From: Streptomyces katrae
Lineage (GTDB): Bacteria; Actinomycetota; Actinomycetes; Streptomycetales; Streptomycetaceae
NCBI RefSeq assembly: GCF_000717655.1
Contig: NZ_JNZY01000009.1
Location: 124,001 to 188,000 of the forward strand
Direction: 5' to 3'
DNA length: 64,000 nt
Position 1 is the first letter of the stretch; every line of letters starts with the position of its first letter. The notes beneath the pieces were generated by a model. That model did not search any database. It had not been told where the DNA came from and saw nothing but the letters and a program-made list of their open reading frames with translations. Position numbers and translations under genes: made by a program. Positions 1 through 8,211 of this stretch are shown here, one piece after another.

Positions 1-1
1 C

Positions 2-1570
2 CCGATGGCCCGGCACACGGAGGTCCCGCCGGCCACCGCCTCGGTGGTGACCGCGTCCCGGTACGAGTGGCAGGACGCGGAGTGGATGGCGCGGCGCGGC
101 GCCCGCCCCACGCACCAGGCACCGTTCTCGGTGTACGAGCTGCACCTGGCGTCCTGGCGGCCGGGACTCTCGTACCGGCAGCTGGCCGAGCAGCTCCCGC
201 CGTACGTGCAGGAGCTCGGCTTCACGCACGTGGAGTTCATGCCGGTCGCCGAGCACCCCTTCGGCGGCTCGTGGGGCTACCAGGTGACCGGGTTCTACGC
301 GCCGACGTCGAGAATGGGCAGCCCGGACGATTTCCGGATGCTGGTGGACGCGCTGCACCGGGCGGGGATCGGAGTGATCGTCGACTGGGTGCCCGCGCAC
401 TTCCCGCGCGACGACTGGGCGCTCGCGGAGTTCGACGGGCGGCCGCTGTACGAACACCACGACCCGCGGCGGGCCGCGCACCCGGACTGGGGGACGCTGG
501 AGTTCGACTACGGCCGCAAGGAGGTCCGCAACTTCCTCGTCGCCAACGCCGTGTACTGGTGCCAGGAGTTCCACGTGGACGGGCTGCGGGTGGACGCGGT
601 GGCCTCGATGCTCTACCTGGACTACTCGCGGGGCGAAGGCGAGTGGGCGCCGAACGAGCACGGCGGGCGGGAGAACTGGGACGCGGTGGCGCTGCTCCAG
701 GAGATGAACGCGACGGTGTACCGGCGCTGTCCGGGCGTGGTGACGATCGCCGAGGAGTCCACGGCCTGGGAGGGCGTGACCCGGCCGACGGACGCGGGCG
801 GGCTCGGCTTCGGGCTGAAGTGGAACATGGGCTGGATGCACGACACCCTGCGGTACGCGACGAAGGATCCGGTGCACCGCAAGTACCACCACCATGACAT
901 GACGTTCGGGATGATCTACGCGTACAGCGAGAACTACGTGCTGCCGATCTCGCACGACGAGGTGGTGCACGGCAAGGGCTCGCTGGTGTCGAAGATCCCC
1001 GGGGACTGGTGGCAGCAGCGGGCCATACACCGCGCGTACCTGGGCTTCATGTGGGCCCACCCCGGCAAGCAACTGCTGTTCATGGGGCAGGAGTTCGCCC
1101 AGGGCTCGGAGTGGTCGGAGTCGCACGGGCCGGACTGGTGGCTGCTGGACTCCTCGTACTCGGCGGCCGGCGACCACCGGGGCGTACGCGACCTCGTGCG
1201 CGACCTGAACCACACGTACGCGGCGGCGCCCGCGCTGTGGGAGCAGGACACGGTGCCGGAGGGCTTCGCCTGGGTGGAAGCGGACGCGGCGGAGGACAAC
1301 GTCTTCGCGTTCCTGCGCTACGCGCAGGACGGCTCGCCGCTGCTGTGCGTGTCGAACTTCTCGCCGGTGGTGCGGCACGGCTACCGGATCGGCGTCCCGG
1401 AGGAGGTGCCGTGGTGGCGGGAGGTCCTGAACACGGACCTGGAGCAGTACGGCGGCAGCGGCGTGCGCCATCTGCAGCCCCTGCGGCCCGAGCCCGTGCC
1501 CGCGCAGGGCCGTCCGGCGAGCCTGCGCATGACCCTCCCGCCCCTGGCGACGGTCTGGCTCAGGCCGTGA
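2..1570 (+). CDS. glgB: 1,4-alpha-glucan branching enzyme, 3' part (5' end outside window)
   Basis: Transfers alpha-1,4-glucan segments to alpha-1,6 branch points during cytoplasmic glycogen synthesis. The reading frame is open at the left edge. About 522 codons are visible, and Streptomyces GlgB proteins are about 200-300 residues longer, so the CBM48 region is missing. The GH13 catalytic barrel is intact: region I-like DWVPAHFP, the nucleophile Asp in [12 protein letters not shown], the acid Glu in TIAEEST, and the His-Asp pair in [11 protein letters not shown]. The C-terminal beta domain ends in ATVWLRP. The stop overlaps the end of the convergent thioredoxin gene by 11 bp. Identification is firm. 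Which paralogue this is (vegetative or sporulation) cannot be told here. Confidence 0.96.
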   Translation, partial: PMARHTEVPPATASVVTASRYEWQDAEWMARRGARPTHQAPFSVYELHLASWRPGLSYRQLAEQLPPYVQELGFTHVEFMPVAEHPFGGSWGYQVTGFYAPTSRMGSPDDFRMLVDALHRAGIGVIVDWVPAHFPRDDWALAEFDGRPLYEHHDPRRAAHPDWGTLEFDYGRKEVRNFLVANAVYWCQEFHVDGLRVDAVASMLYLDYSRGEGEWAPNEHGGRENWDAVALLQEMNATVYRRCPGVVTIAEESTAWEGVTRPTDAGGLGFGLKWNMGWMHDTLRYATKDPVHRKYHHHDMTFGMIYAYSENYVLPISHDEVVHGKGSLVSKIPGDWWQQRAIHRAYLGFMWAHPGKQLLFMGQEFAQGSEWSESHGPDWWLLDSSYSAAGDHRGVRDLVRDLNHTYAAAPALWEQDTVPEGFAWVEADAAEDNVFAFLRYAQDGSPLLCVSNFSPVVRHGYRIGVPEEVPWWREVLNTDLEQYGGSGVRHLQPLRPEPVPAQGRPASLRMTLPPLATVWLRP

Positions 1571-1916
1571 CGCCGCTGACCCCGGTGACCTCCTCGAGCT
1601 CCTGAAGCAGCTTGCGCTTGGCCCGGGCGCCGACCATCTGCTTGACGGGCTCGCCGTCACGGAAGACGAGCAGGGTCGGCATGGACAGCACCCCGTACCG
1701 GACGACGGTGGCGGGGTTGCCGTCCGCGTCGATCTGCACGACCTTGAGGCGGCCGGCCTGCTCGGTTGCGACGGCGGACAGCACGGGCGCGAGCTGCCGG
1801 CAGGGCCCGCACCAGTCCGCGGTGAACTCCACGAGGACGGGCCGGCCCCGCTCGCCGAGCACCTCCGCCTCGAAGTCCAGGTCGGTCACTTCGGCGACAC
1901 CCTTGGCGTGGATCAT
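1560..1916 (-). CDS. trxA: thioredoxin
   Basis: Small cytoplasmic dithiol oxidoreductase of 118 aa. It has the canonical active site WCGPC and the cis-Pro region MPTLLVF, which is the full length for a thioredoxin. The ATG at 1916 is preferred because GGGGAAGGGAAGAG lies just upstream. A GTG at 1937 would add seven residues and overlap the upstream merR stop as GTGA. The gene sits directly downstream of merR on the same strand and must be read from the merR promoter, so it is probably a target of that regulator. It is convergent with glgB, overlapping it by 11 bp. Confidence 0.93.
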   Translation of the reverse strand: MIHAKGVAEVTDLDFEAEVLGERGRPVLVEFTADWCGPCRQLAPVLSAVATEQAGRLKVVQIDADGNPATVVRYGVLSMPTLLVFRDGEPVKQMVGARAKRKLLQELEEVTGVSGVTA

Positions 1917-1933
1917 CTCTTCCCTTCCCCTTC

Positions 1934-2357
1934 TCACGGTCCGGTCATTTCACAGCGCGGCGATGCCGCCTCGCCGGCGGCCTCCTCGGCGGCGGTGAGC
2001 TGCCGTGCGACCTGCTCCCGTACGTCGGCCAGCTGGCCGATCAGCCCGTCGAGTTCGGCGAGCTTGCGCCGGTACACCGCCAGGGACGCGGGACTGGGGG
2101 CACCTCCCAGCGGTAGCTGGGGGAGAGTCCCCCGCGGGATGGCCGGCGCGCAGGCAGTCGACGAACGGGCGCGTCTCCTCCAGTTCGAAGCCGAAGTCCT
2201 GGAGCATGCGGATCTGGCGCAGCAGCCGCAGGTCGTCCCCGTCGTAGGTGCGGTAGCCGTTGTCCGTGCGGCGCGCGGGCAGCAGTCCGCGCGACTCGTA
2301 GTACCGCAGGGTCCGCGTGGTGGTCCCCGCCTGCTCCGCCAGTTCGCCGATGCGCAT
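1934..2357 (-). pseudogene. MerR-family regulator, frame interrupted by a palindromic insert
   Basis: The N-terminal winged-helix domain is typical of MerR: MRIGELAEQAGTTTRTLRYYE, then RTYDGDDLRLLRQIRMLQDFGFEL. The frame from the ATG at 2357 runs into a hairpin element at 2090-2131 and continues as an unrelated Arg/Gly-rich tail to a stop at 1950 (135 aa). The expected MerR coiled-coil helix (SLAVYRRKLAELDGLIGQL) is present in another frame and ends at 1934. Removing 31 or 34 nt of the insert would rejoin the two parts. The DNA-binding half is complete but the dimerisation helix is out of frame. The gene is therefore either dead or makes an altered protein. A sequencing error is less likely, because the insert is a structured repeat. 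Confidence 0.8.
2090..2131. repeat. REP-like palindromic element inside merR
   Basis: A 42-bp imperfect palindrome. The outer arms are GGGACT and AGTCCC; the inner stem is CCCAGC and GCTGGG around a GGTA loop, flanked by runs of G. The core resembles a short palindrome I recall as dispersed in Streptomyces genomes. I saw only this copy in the window. It shifts the merR frame. I see no clear target duplication. Confidence 0.7.
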
Positions 2358-2363
2358 GCGCCG

Positions 2364-2394
2364 ACGGTAGTCCTTGACGCCGGCGTCAAGGCAA
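2364..2394 (-). promoter_or_regulatory. MerR-type promoter with 19-bp spacer and operator
   Basis: On the minus strand there is a -35 TTGCCT (2389-2394), a 19-bp spacer and a -10 TACCGT (2364-2369). A perfect 20-bp palindrome (CCTTGACGCC and its reverse complement, 2372-2391) fills the spacer. An over-long spacer with an internal dyad is the hallmark of MerR-controlled promoters. Only six bases separate the -10 from the merR ATG, so the merR-trxA message would be leaderless. Confidence 0.75.
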
Positions 2395-2716
2395 GGAGCG
2401 GCTTCGGGGTGAGGGGCCGGGGCCCTCGCCACCCCCGTATGCGAGGGCCCCCGCCATGGATCACGCACCGGGCCGGAGGGCGGTTCAGGGGAGGTGCGGG
2501 AGATCGCGTGGAGATCGGTGGAGATCGTGCGCAGGGGTATCGCAACGGCAGGCCGGAACCGTACGCTTGCCAATGGATCTAGAAATGATCCGATTACCGG
2601 ACGGTCGCCGGGAAACCCGGCCAAAGCGTCGAACTTCATAGGACGTTCCTACGAGTTCTGGGCTTGTTTGAACGGTCTGTAGTCGCCAAGCCTTGGGCAC
2701 TCCTACGGTGTGCCCT
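2395..2716. other. intergenic region between merR and the HTH gene
   Basis: No supported gene. The only structure I see is a short inverted repeat at 2639-2651 (TAGGA and TCCTA around CGT). A TACGGT hexamer at 2704-2709 may be the -10 of the next gene. Confidence 0.5.
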
Positions 2717-3400
2717 GTGCACTCCAGCCCTCCCTTCAATGCCCCCGCAGCGCGTCGCCTCCGCGCAGCCCTGGGCATGGCTCCCGGTCATGTCGCCTAT
2801 GGCCTGCGTGCCCAGTACGGACTGATCGTCGAGCCCGAGACCGTGATGGCCTGGGAGCGTGGCGAGATATCGCCGAATTCCGCGGAGCTCACGGCGCTCG
2901 CGGGCGTGCTCTGGTGCGCCCCCGGCGAGCTGCTCGCGGAGCCCGTGACCTTGCGGGAGCACCGGATGGCCCGCGGCCTGGCCGCGGACGAGCTGGCCCG
3001 GCGGATCGGGCTGGAGACGACCGCGTACCAGAAGATGGAGGACACCGGGCGCTGGAAGGGCAACGAACGGCAGTCCGTGGCCCTGGCGCAGGTGCTCGGG
3101 CTTTCGCTGGCCCAGTTCGTGGCGGCGACCGGCAAGCAGGACGAGCTCGCCGAGCTGCTGCGCAATGCGGTGACCACGCGCTGGCAGGCGTACGTGAAGC
3201 CGCTGGCCAAACTGCTCCCGGTGCCGAAGCAGCACCTGGAGCCGGTGCTGGAGCGGCTGCACGCGGACTACCAGTCGAAAATGGTGGCCACCTTGAGCTG
3301 GGGCGGCGCCTCGGGCGCGGCAGGTGCGGGGGACGCCGGCCGGGAGTTCCTGGCCGACATCGTCGCCCACTTCTGGGCCTTCGCGGGCGGCGCCCGCTAG
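2717..3400 (+). CDS. helix-turn-helix (XRE-like) DNA-binding protein
   Basis: About 227 aa with two HTH-like segments. The first is near the N-terminus (LRAALGMAPGHVAYGLRAQYGL then MAWERGEISP). The second, around residues 90-140, is a classic Cro/CI-type helix set (ADELARRIGLETTAYQKMEDTGRWKG). The C-terminal part (MVATLSWGGASGAAG) is not recognisable. The GTG at 2717 follows a TACGGT -10-like hexamer by 7 nt, suggesting a leaderless start. GTG 2708 and TTG 2693 are alternatives, and none has a Shine-Dalgarno sequence. It is convergent with pfkA. A DNA-binding regulator is likely; its targets are unknown. Confidence 0.8.
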   Translation: MHSSPPFNAPAARRLRAALGMAPGHVAYGLRAQYGLIVEPETVMAWERGEISPNSAELTALAGVLWCAPGELLAEPVTLREHRMARGLAADELARRIGLETTAYQKMEDTGRWKGNERQSVALAQVLGLSLAQFVAATGKQDELAELLRNAVTTRWQAYVKPLAKLLPVPKQHLEPVLERLHADYQSKMVATLSWGGASGAAGAGDAGREFLADIVAHFWAFAGGAR

Positions 3401-3435
3401 GGGGTGTCCTGCCGTCTGCGCGTACGCGGGGCGGG

Positions 3436-4461
3436 TCAGAAGACGGACTCGGCCTCGTACATGCGGCCCTCCGGGACCGTCTTCAGTTCGGTGACCGCCT
3501 GGGCCAGCGGGGCCATCACGATGTCGGTGCCGCGCAGGGCGGTCATGTTGCCGAAGTCGCCACGGTGGACGGCCTCCACGGCGTGCCAGCCGAAGCGGGT
3601 GGCCAGGACCCGGTCGTACGCGGTGGGGACACCGCCGCGCTGGACGTGGCCGAGGATGACCGGGCGGGCCTCCTTGCCGAGGCGGTGCTCCAGCTCGGTG
3701 GCGAGGCGGTTTCCGATGCCGGCGAAGCGCTCGTGGCCGTAGGCGTCGATCGCGCCGCGCTCGTACGGCATGGAGCCCTCGGCGGGGTGCGCACCCTCGG
3801 CGACGCAGATGACGGCGAACTTCTTACCGCGGGAGAATCGTTCTTCCACCATCTTCACCAGGTCGTCCACCTCGAAGGGGCGCTCCGGCAGGCAGATCCC
3901 GTGGGCGCCGCCGGCCATGCCGGACTCCAGGGCGATCCAGCCCGCGTGCCGGCCCATGACCTCGACGACCATCACGCGCTGGTGCGATTCGGCGGTGGTC
4001 TTGAGGCGGTCGATGGCCTCGGTGGCGACCATGACGGCGGTGTCGAAACCGAAGGTGCGGTCGGTGGAGGAGATGTCGTTGTCGATGGTCTTCGGCACGC
4101 CCACGACCGGCATCCCGGCGTCCGACAGCATCCGGGCGGCGGTCAGGGTGCCCTCGCCGCCGATCGGGATGAGGGCGTCGATGCCGTAGCGCGTCGCCAA
4201 TTCCTGCGCGTTCTCGGCGGCTTCGTGCAGCCGTGCGCGCTCCATGCGGGCCGAGCCGAGGATGGTGCCGCCGCGGGCGAGGATGCCGCTGACGGCGTTG
4301 ATGTCGAGGGGCCGGTGGTGGCCGTCCAGGAGGCCCTTGAAGCCGTCCTCGAAGCCGATGACTTCGTCGCCGTGGCCGACCACGGCGCGGTGCACGACCG
4401 AACGGATGACAGCGTTCAGGCCCGGGCAGTCGCCGCCTGCGGTGAGAACTCCGATACGCAT
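3436..4461 (-). CDS. pfkA: 6-phosphofructokinase (ATP-dependent type)
   Basis: Phosphorylates fructose 6-phosphate to the 1,6-bisphosphate in glycolysis. 341 aa, normal length. Motifs are GGDCPGLNAVIR for the nucleotide loop, IGGEGT, PKTIDNDI with the catalytic Asp, and MGRHAGWIA and HVQRGG for the sugar phosphate. The Gly after GGE is the residue type linked to ATP use in this family. The Lys in PKTIDND is the type seen in PPi-linked and actinobacterial enzymes, so the protein belongs to the mixed actinobacterial group. The ATG start lies at a divergent promoter region shared with pta. Confidence 0.95.
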   Translation of the reverse strand: MRIGVLTAGGDCPGLNAVIRSVVHRAVVGHGDEVIGFEDGFKGLLDGHHRPLDINAVSGILARGGTILGSARMERARLHEAAENAQELATRYGIDALIPIGGEGTLTAARMLSDAGMPVVGVPKTIDNDISSTDRTFGFDTAVMVATEAIDRLKTTAESHQRVMVVEVMGRHAGWIALESGMAGGAHGICLPERPFEVDDLVKMVEERFSRGKKFAVICVAEGAHPAEGSMPYERGAIDAYGHERFAGIGNRLATELEHRLGKEARPVILGHVQRGGVPTAYDRVLATRFGWHAVEAVHRGDFGNMTALRGTDIVMAPLAQAVTELKTVPEGRMYEAESVF

Positions 4462-4770
4462 CGTGCTGTGTCTCCTGCTCCTGGTCGTACCGGGCCGTTC
4501 GCGTGCGGGCGGACGGCCGTACATCTGAAGGGCGTATTGGTGAAGCCCTGTCCGATTGTTCCACGGGCCGGGGATGCGGCGCGTCCTGTGGCGCTCCGCC
4601 GACCAGGCCTTTCGGCCCGTCCCGACAGGCCATACCTCGGCGGGCGCCCTATCTGCCCGCCGGGGTATTGTCAAGAGGTCAGGCCCACCCCATCGGGGAA
4701 AATCGACTCGGATCCGCCCGCCGGCCCGGCGGGCGGCACCCACATCCAGACCATGGGACGGAGAGCACGC
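4462..4770. promoter_or_regulatory. divergent pfkA/pta promoter region with a long hairpin
   Basis: This 309-bp gap between divergent genes carries a near-perfect inverted repeat at 4632-4668. The arms are ATACCTCGGCGGGC and GCCCGCCGGGGTAT, matching at 13 of 14 positions, with a 9-nt loop. It could be an operator for coordinated control of pfkA and pta, or a hairpin in the pta leader. No convincing -35/-10 pair could be assigned. There is no supported gene. Confidence 0.5.
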
Positions 4771-6855
4771 GTGACGCGCAGCGTGTACGTGACCGGTATC
4801 GAGCGGGGGGACGGCCGGCAGGTCGTCGAGCTGGGGATCATGGAGCTGCTGACCCGGCAGACGGCGCGGGTCGGCGTCTACCGCCCGTTGCTGCACGACG
4901 CACCGGACCGGCTCTTCGACCTCCTCAAGGCCCGCTACCGGATCGACCAGGACGCCCGGGCGGCGTACGGCATGGAGTACCACGAGGCCTCCGCCATCCT
5001 GGCCGAGAAGGGCACCGACGAGCTCGTGTCCCGCCTGGTGGACGGCTACCACCGGGTGGCCCGCGACTACGAGGTCATGCTCGTCCTCGGCACCGACTAC
5101 GCCGATACCAACCTCCCCGACGAGCTGGCGCTGAACGCCCGCCTCGCCAACGAGCTGGGGGCCGTGATGGTGCCCGTCGTCGGCGGCACCAAGCAGCCCG
5201 CCGAGGCCGTGCGCGCCGAGGCCCAGAGCGCCTTCCGCGCGTACGAGAGCCTGGGCTGCCACGTCGTCGCGATGGTGGTCAACCGGGTGGCCGCCGAGGA
5301 CCGGGACGCCATAGCCGAGCGGCTGGCCGCCCGCCTGCCGGTCCCCTGCTACGTGCTGCCGGACGACAAGTCGCTCTCCGCCCCGACCGTCGCCCAGATC
5401 ACCCGGGCGCTCGGCGGCGAGGTGCTCCTCGGCGACGGCGCCGGGCTGGCCCGGGACGCCGTGGACTTCGTCTTCGGCGGCGCCATGCTGCCGAACTTCC
5501 TGAACGCCCTGACCCCCGGCTGCCTGGTCGTCACCCCCGGGGACCGTGCCGACCTGGTCATCGGGGCGCTGGCCGCGCACGCCTCGGGTACCCCGCCCAT
5601 CGCCGGCGTGCTGCTGACGCTGAACGAGCGTCCGGGCCCCGCCATCCTGACGCTGGCCTCGAAGCTGGCGCCGGGCACCCCGGTGGTCTCGGTGGCCGGC
5701 AACAGCTTCCCGACGGCCGCCGAACTGTTCTCGCTGCAGAGCCGGTTGAACTCCGCGACCCCGCGCAAGCTGGAGACCGCGCTCGGCCTGTTCGAGCGGC
5801 ACGTGGACACCGCCGAGCTGCGAGGACTGCTGTCGGTGGCCCGCTCCGAGCGGGTCACGCCGATGATGTTCGAGCACGAGCTGCTGGAGCGGGCCCGCTC
5901 CGAGCGCCGCCGCGTGGTGCTGCCCGAGGGCGGCGAGGAGCGCGTGCTGCGTGCCGCGGACGTGGTGCTGCGCCGCGGGGTCTGCGACCTGACCCTGCTC
6001 GGCGAGGAGCAGGCGATCCTGAAGAAGGCCGCCGACCTGGGCCTCGACATCTCCGGCGCGCAGCTCATCGACCCGGCGGCCTCCCCGCTGCGGGAACGTT
6101 TCGCCGAGTTCTACGCCCAGGCCCGCGCCCACAAGGGCATGACCGTCGAGCTGGCCCTCGACGTGGTCACCGACGTCAACTACTTCGGCACCCTGATGGT
6201 CCAGGAGGGCCTCGCCGACGGCATGGTCTCGGGCTCGGTGCACTCCACCGCCGCGACCATCCGGCCCGCGTTCGAGATCATCAAGACGAAGCCCGACGCC
6301 TCGATCGTCTCCTCGGTCTTCTTCATGTGCCTCGCCGACCAGGTCCTCGTCTACGGCGACTGCGCGGTCAACCCGGACCCGGGCGCCGAGCAGCTCGCCG
6401 ACATCGCCATCCAGTCGGCGGCGACCGCGGCCGCCTTCGGCGTCGAGCCGCGGATCGCGATGCTCTCGTACTCGACCGGCACCTCGGGCTCCGGCGCGGA
6501 CGTGGACAAGGTCCGCAAGGCCACCGAGATCGTCCGCGAGCAGCGCCCCGACCTGGCCGTCGAGGGCCCGATCCAGTACGACGCGGCCGTAGAGCCCTCG
6601 GTCGCCGCGACCAAGCTGCCCGGTTCCGACGTGGCCGGCCGGGCGAGCGTGCTGATCTTCCCCGACCTCAACACGGGCAACAACACGTACAAGGCCGTAC
6701 AGCGCTCGGCGGGTGCCGTCGCGGTCGGCCCGGTGCTCCAGGGGCTGCGCAAGCCGGTCAACGACCTCTCGCGCGGCGCGCTGGTGCAGGACATCGTCAC
6801 CACCGTGGCGATCACCGCGATCCAGGCCCAGGGCACGCCGGTCCCCACGGCCTGA
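4771..6855 (+). CDS. pta: phosphate acetyltransferase
   Basis: Interconverts acetyl-CoA and acetyl phosphate; with AckA it forms the overflow or acetate-assimilation route. 694 aa, the long form. It has an N-terminal P-loop-derived domain (SVYVTGIERGDGRQVVELG), a central DRTGG-type domain, and the C-terminal PTA_PTB catalytic domain with LSYSTGTSGSGADVDKV and VEGPIQYDAAV. The GTG at 4771 is chosen because GGAGAG lies just upstream. An in-frame ATG at 4753 has no such site. ackA follows after 77 bp, so the two are probably co-transcribed. Confidence 0.95.
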   Translation: MTRSVYVTGIERGDGRQVVELGIMELLTRQTARVGVYRPLLHDAPDRLFDLLKARYRIDQDARAAYGMEYHEASAILAEKGTDELVSRLVDGYHRVARDYEVMLVLGTDYADTNLPDELALNARLANELGAVMVPVVGGTKQPAEAVRAEAQSAFRAYESLGCHVVAMVVNRVAAEDRDAIAERLAARLPVPCYVLPDDKSLSAPTVAQITRALGGEVLLGDGAGLARDAVDFVFGGAMLPNFLNALTPGCLVVTPGDRADLVIGALAAHASGTPPIAGVLLTLNERPGPAILTLASKLAPGTPVVSVAGNSFPTAAELFSLQSRLNSATPRKLETALGLFERHVDTAELRGLLSVARSERVTPMMFEHELLERARSERRRVVLPEGGEERVLRAADVVLRRGVCDLTLLGEEQAILKKAADLGLDISGAQLIDPAASPLRERFAEFYAQARAHKGMTVELALDVVTDVNYFGTLMVQEGLADGMVSGSVHSTAATIRPAFEIIKTKPDASIVSSVFFMCLADQVLVYGDCAVNPDPGAEQLADIAIQSAATAAAFGVEPRIAMLSYSTGTSGSGADVDKVRKATEIVREQRPDLAVEGPIQYDAAVEPSVAATKLPGSDVAGRASVLIFPDLNTGNNTYKAVQRSAGAVAVGPVLQGLRKPVNDLSRGALVQDIVTTVAITAIQAQGTPVPTA

Positions 6856-6932
6856 TCCGCGCACGACCCGCAGGGCCCCGGCCCGCCCGGCCCGCCACCG
6901 CCGGGCCCCATCCCGAAGGAAAGACCCTCATC

Positions 6933-8150
6933 GTGACCACCGCATCGCGCGTACTCGTGCTCAACTCCGGCTCCTCGTCGCTGAAGTACCAGCTGCTCGA
7001 CATGGCGGACTCCGCCCGCCTCGCCGTCGGCCTGGTGGAACGGATAGGGGAAGAGACCTCGCGCCTCGTGCACGAGGCGCTCACCGGTCCGGGCGCCGGG
7101 GGCGGCAAGCGCGAGCGGATCGGCGCGATCGCGGACCACGGGGCCGCGCTCCGGGCCGTCGCGGCGGAGCTCGCCGCCGACGGGCTGGGCCTGGACTCCC
7201 CCGAGCTGGCCGCCGTCGGGCACCGGGTGGTGCACGGCGGGACCCGGTTCACGCAGCCGACGGTGATCGACGACGAGGTGCTGGCGGAGATCCGGAGCCT
7301 GATCCCGCTGGCCCCGCTGCACAACCCGGCGAACGTCACCGGCATCGAGGTGGCCCGCGCGCTGCGCGCGGACCTCCCGCAGGTGGCGGTGTTCGACACG
7401 GCGTTCCACTCGACGATGCCGGAGTACGTGGCGCGGTACGCGATCGACGCCGCGACGGCGGACAAGTACGCCATCCGGCGGTACGGGTTCCACGGGACCT
7501 CCCACGCGTACGTCTCGCGGGCGGCGGCGGGGCTGCTTCGCCGGCCGGTGGAGGACGTGAACGTGATCGTGCTGCACCTGGGCAACGGGGCCTCGGCCTC
7601 GGCGGTCCGGGGCGGGGTGTGCGTGGAGACGTCCATGGGCCTGACCCCGCTGGAGGGTCTGGTCATGGGCACCCGTTCGGGCGACCTGGATCCGGCGGTC
7701 GTCTTCCACCTGGCGCGGGTGGGCGGCTTCTCGGTGGATGAGATCGATTCGCTCCTGAACAAGAAGAGCGGTCTGCTGGGCCTGTGCGGCGACAACGACA
7801 TGCGCGAGGTGCTGCGGCGGGCGGGCGAGGGCGACGAGTCGGCGCGGCTGGCCTTCGCGGCGTACGTCCACCGCCTGAAGAAGTACATCGGCGCCTACTC
7901 GGCGGTGCTCGGCCGGGTGGACGCGGTGGTTTTCACGGCCGGGGTCGGCGAGAACGCGCCCCAGGTCCGGGAAGCTGCGGTGGAGGGCCTCGCGGAACTG
8001 GGGCTCGCCCTGGACCCGGAGGCCAATGCCGTGCGCTCCCCGGAGCCGCGGCTGGTGTCGCCCGAGCACGCGCGGGTGGCGGTGGCCGTGGTCCCGACGG
8101 ATGAGGAACTGGAGATCGCCACCCAGGCGTACGCGCTGGTTACTCAGTAG
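6933..8150 (+). CDS. ackA: acetate kinase
   Basis: Transfers phosphate between acetyl phosphate and ADP, completing the Pta-AckA pathway. 405 aa. Family motifs are NSGSSSLKYQL at the N-terminus, GHRVVHGG, FDTAFHSTMP, RYGFHGTSH, HLGNGASA, GTRSGDLDP and FTAGVGENAP. The GTG start at 6933 has GAAGGAAAG upstream. It is the second gene of the pta-ackA pair; pyk follows in the same direction 61 bp later. Confidence 0.97.
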   Translation: MTTASRVLVLNSGSSSLKYQLLDMADSARLAVGLVERIGEETSRLVHEALTGPGAGGGKRERIGAIADHGAALRAVAAELAADGLGLDSPELAAVGHRVVHGGTRFTQPTVIDDEVLAEIRSLIPLAPLHNPANVTGIEVARALRADLPQVAVFDTAFHSTMPEYVARYAIDAATADKYAIRRYGFHGTSHAYVSRAAAGLLRRPVEDVNVIVLHLGNGASASAVRGGVCVETSMGLTPLEGLVMGTRSGDLDPAVVFHLARVGGFSVDEIDSLLNKKSGLLGLCGDNDMREVLRRAGEGDESARLAFAAYVHRLKKYIGAYSAVLGRVDAVVFTAGVGENAPQVREAAVEGLAELGLALDPEANAVRSPEPRLVSPEHARVAVAVVPTDEELEIATQAYALVTQ

Positions 8151-8171
8151 TCACTTGGACTTTCCACCAGA

Positions 8172-8183
8172 CGGAATATTCCG
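8172..8183. promoter_or_regulatory. perfect 12-bp palindrome upstream of pyk
   Basis: CGGAATATTCCG, a perfect A/T-centred palindrome in a GC-rich genome, lies 28 bp before the pyk ATG. It is a candidate regulator-binding site. A TAGGAT hexamer follows at 8200-8205, close to the start codon. Confidence 0.4.
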
Positions 8184-8211
8184 CTACGAAACAAACCGAT
8201 AGGATCCAGTC

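Noticed and set aside
3436..4461. PPi-dependent phosphofructokinase
   Set aside because: PKTIDND resembles PPi enzymes, but the GGEGT motif keeps Gly at the position linked to ATP use. The ATP-dependent actinobacterial type is more likely, though assay would settle it.
2710..4770. Long open frames extending pta upstream through pfkA, and pfkA upstream through pta
   Set aside because: The reading frames stay open only because of the GC bias. The protein families begin at 4771 (pta) and 4461 (pfkA), where the expected N-termini and a ribosome site are seen.
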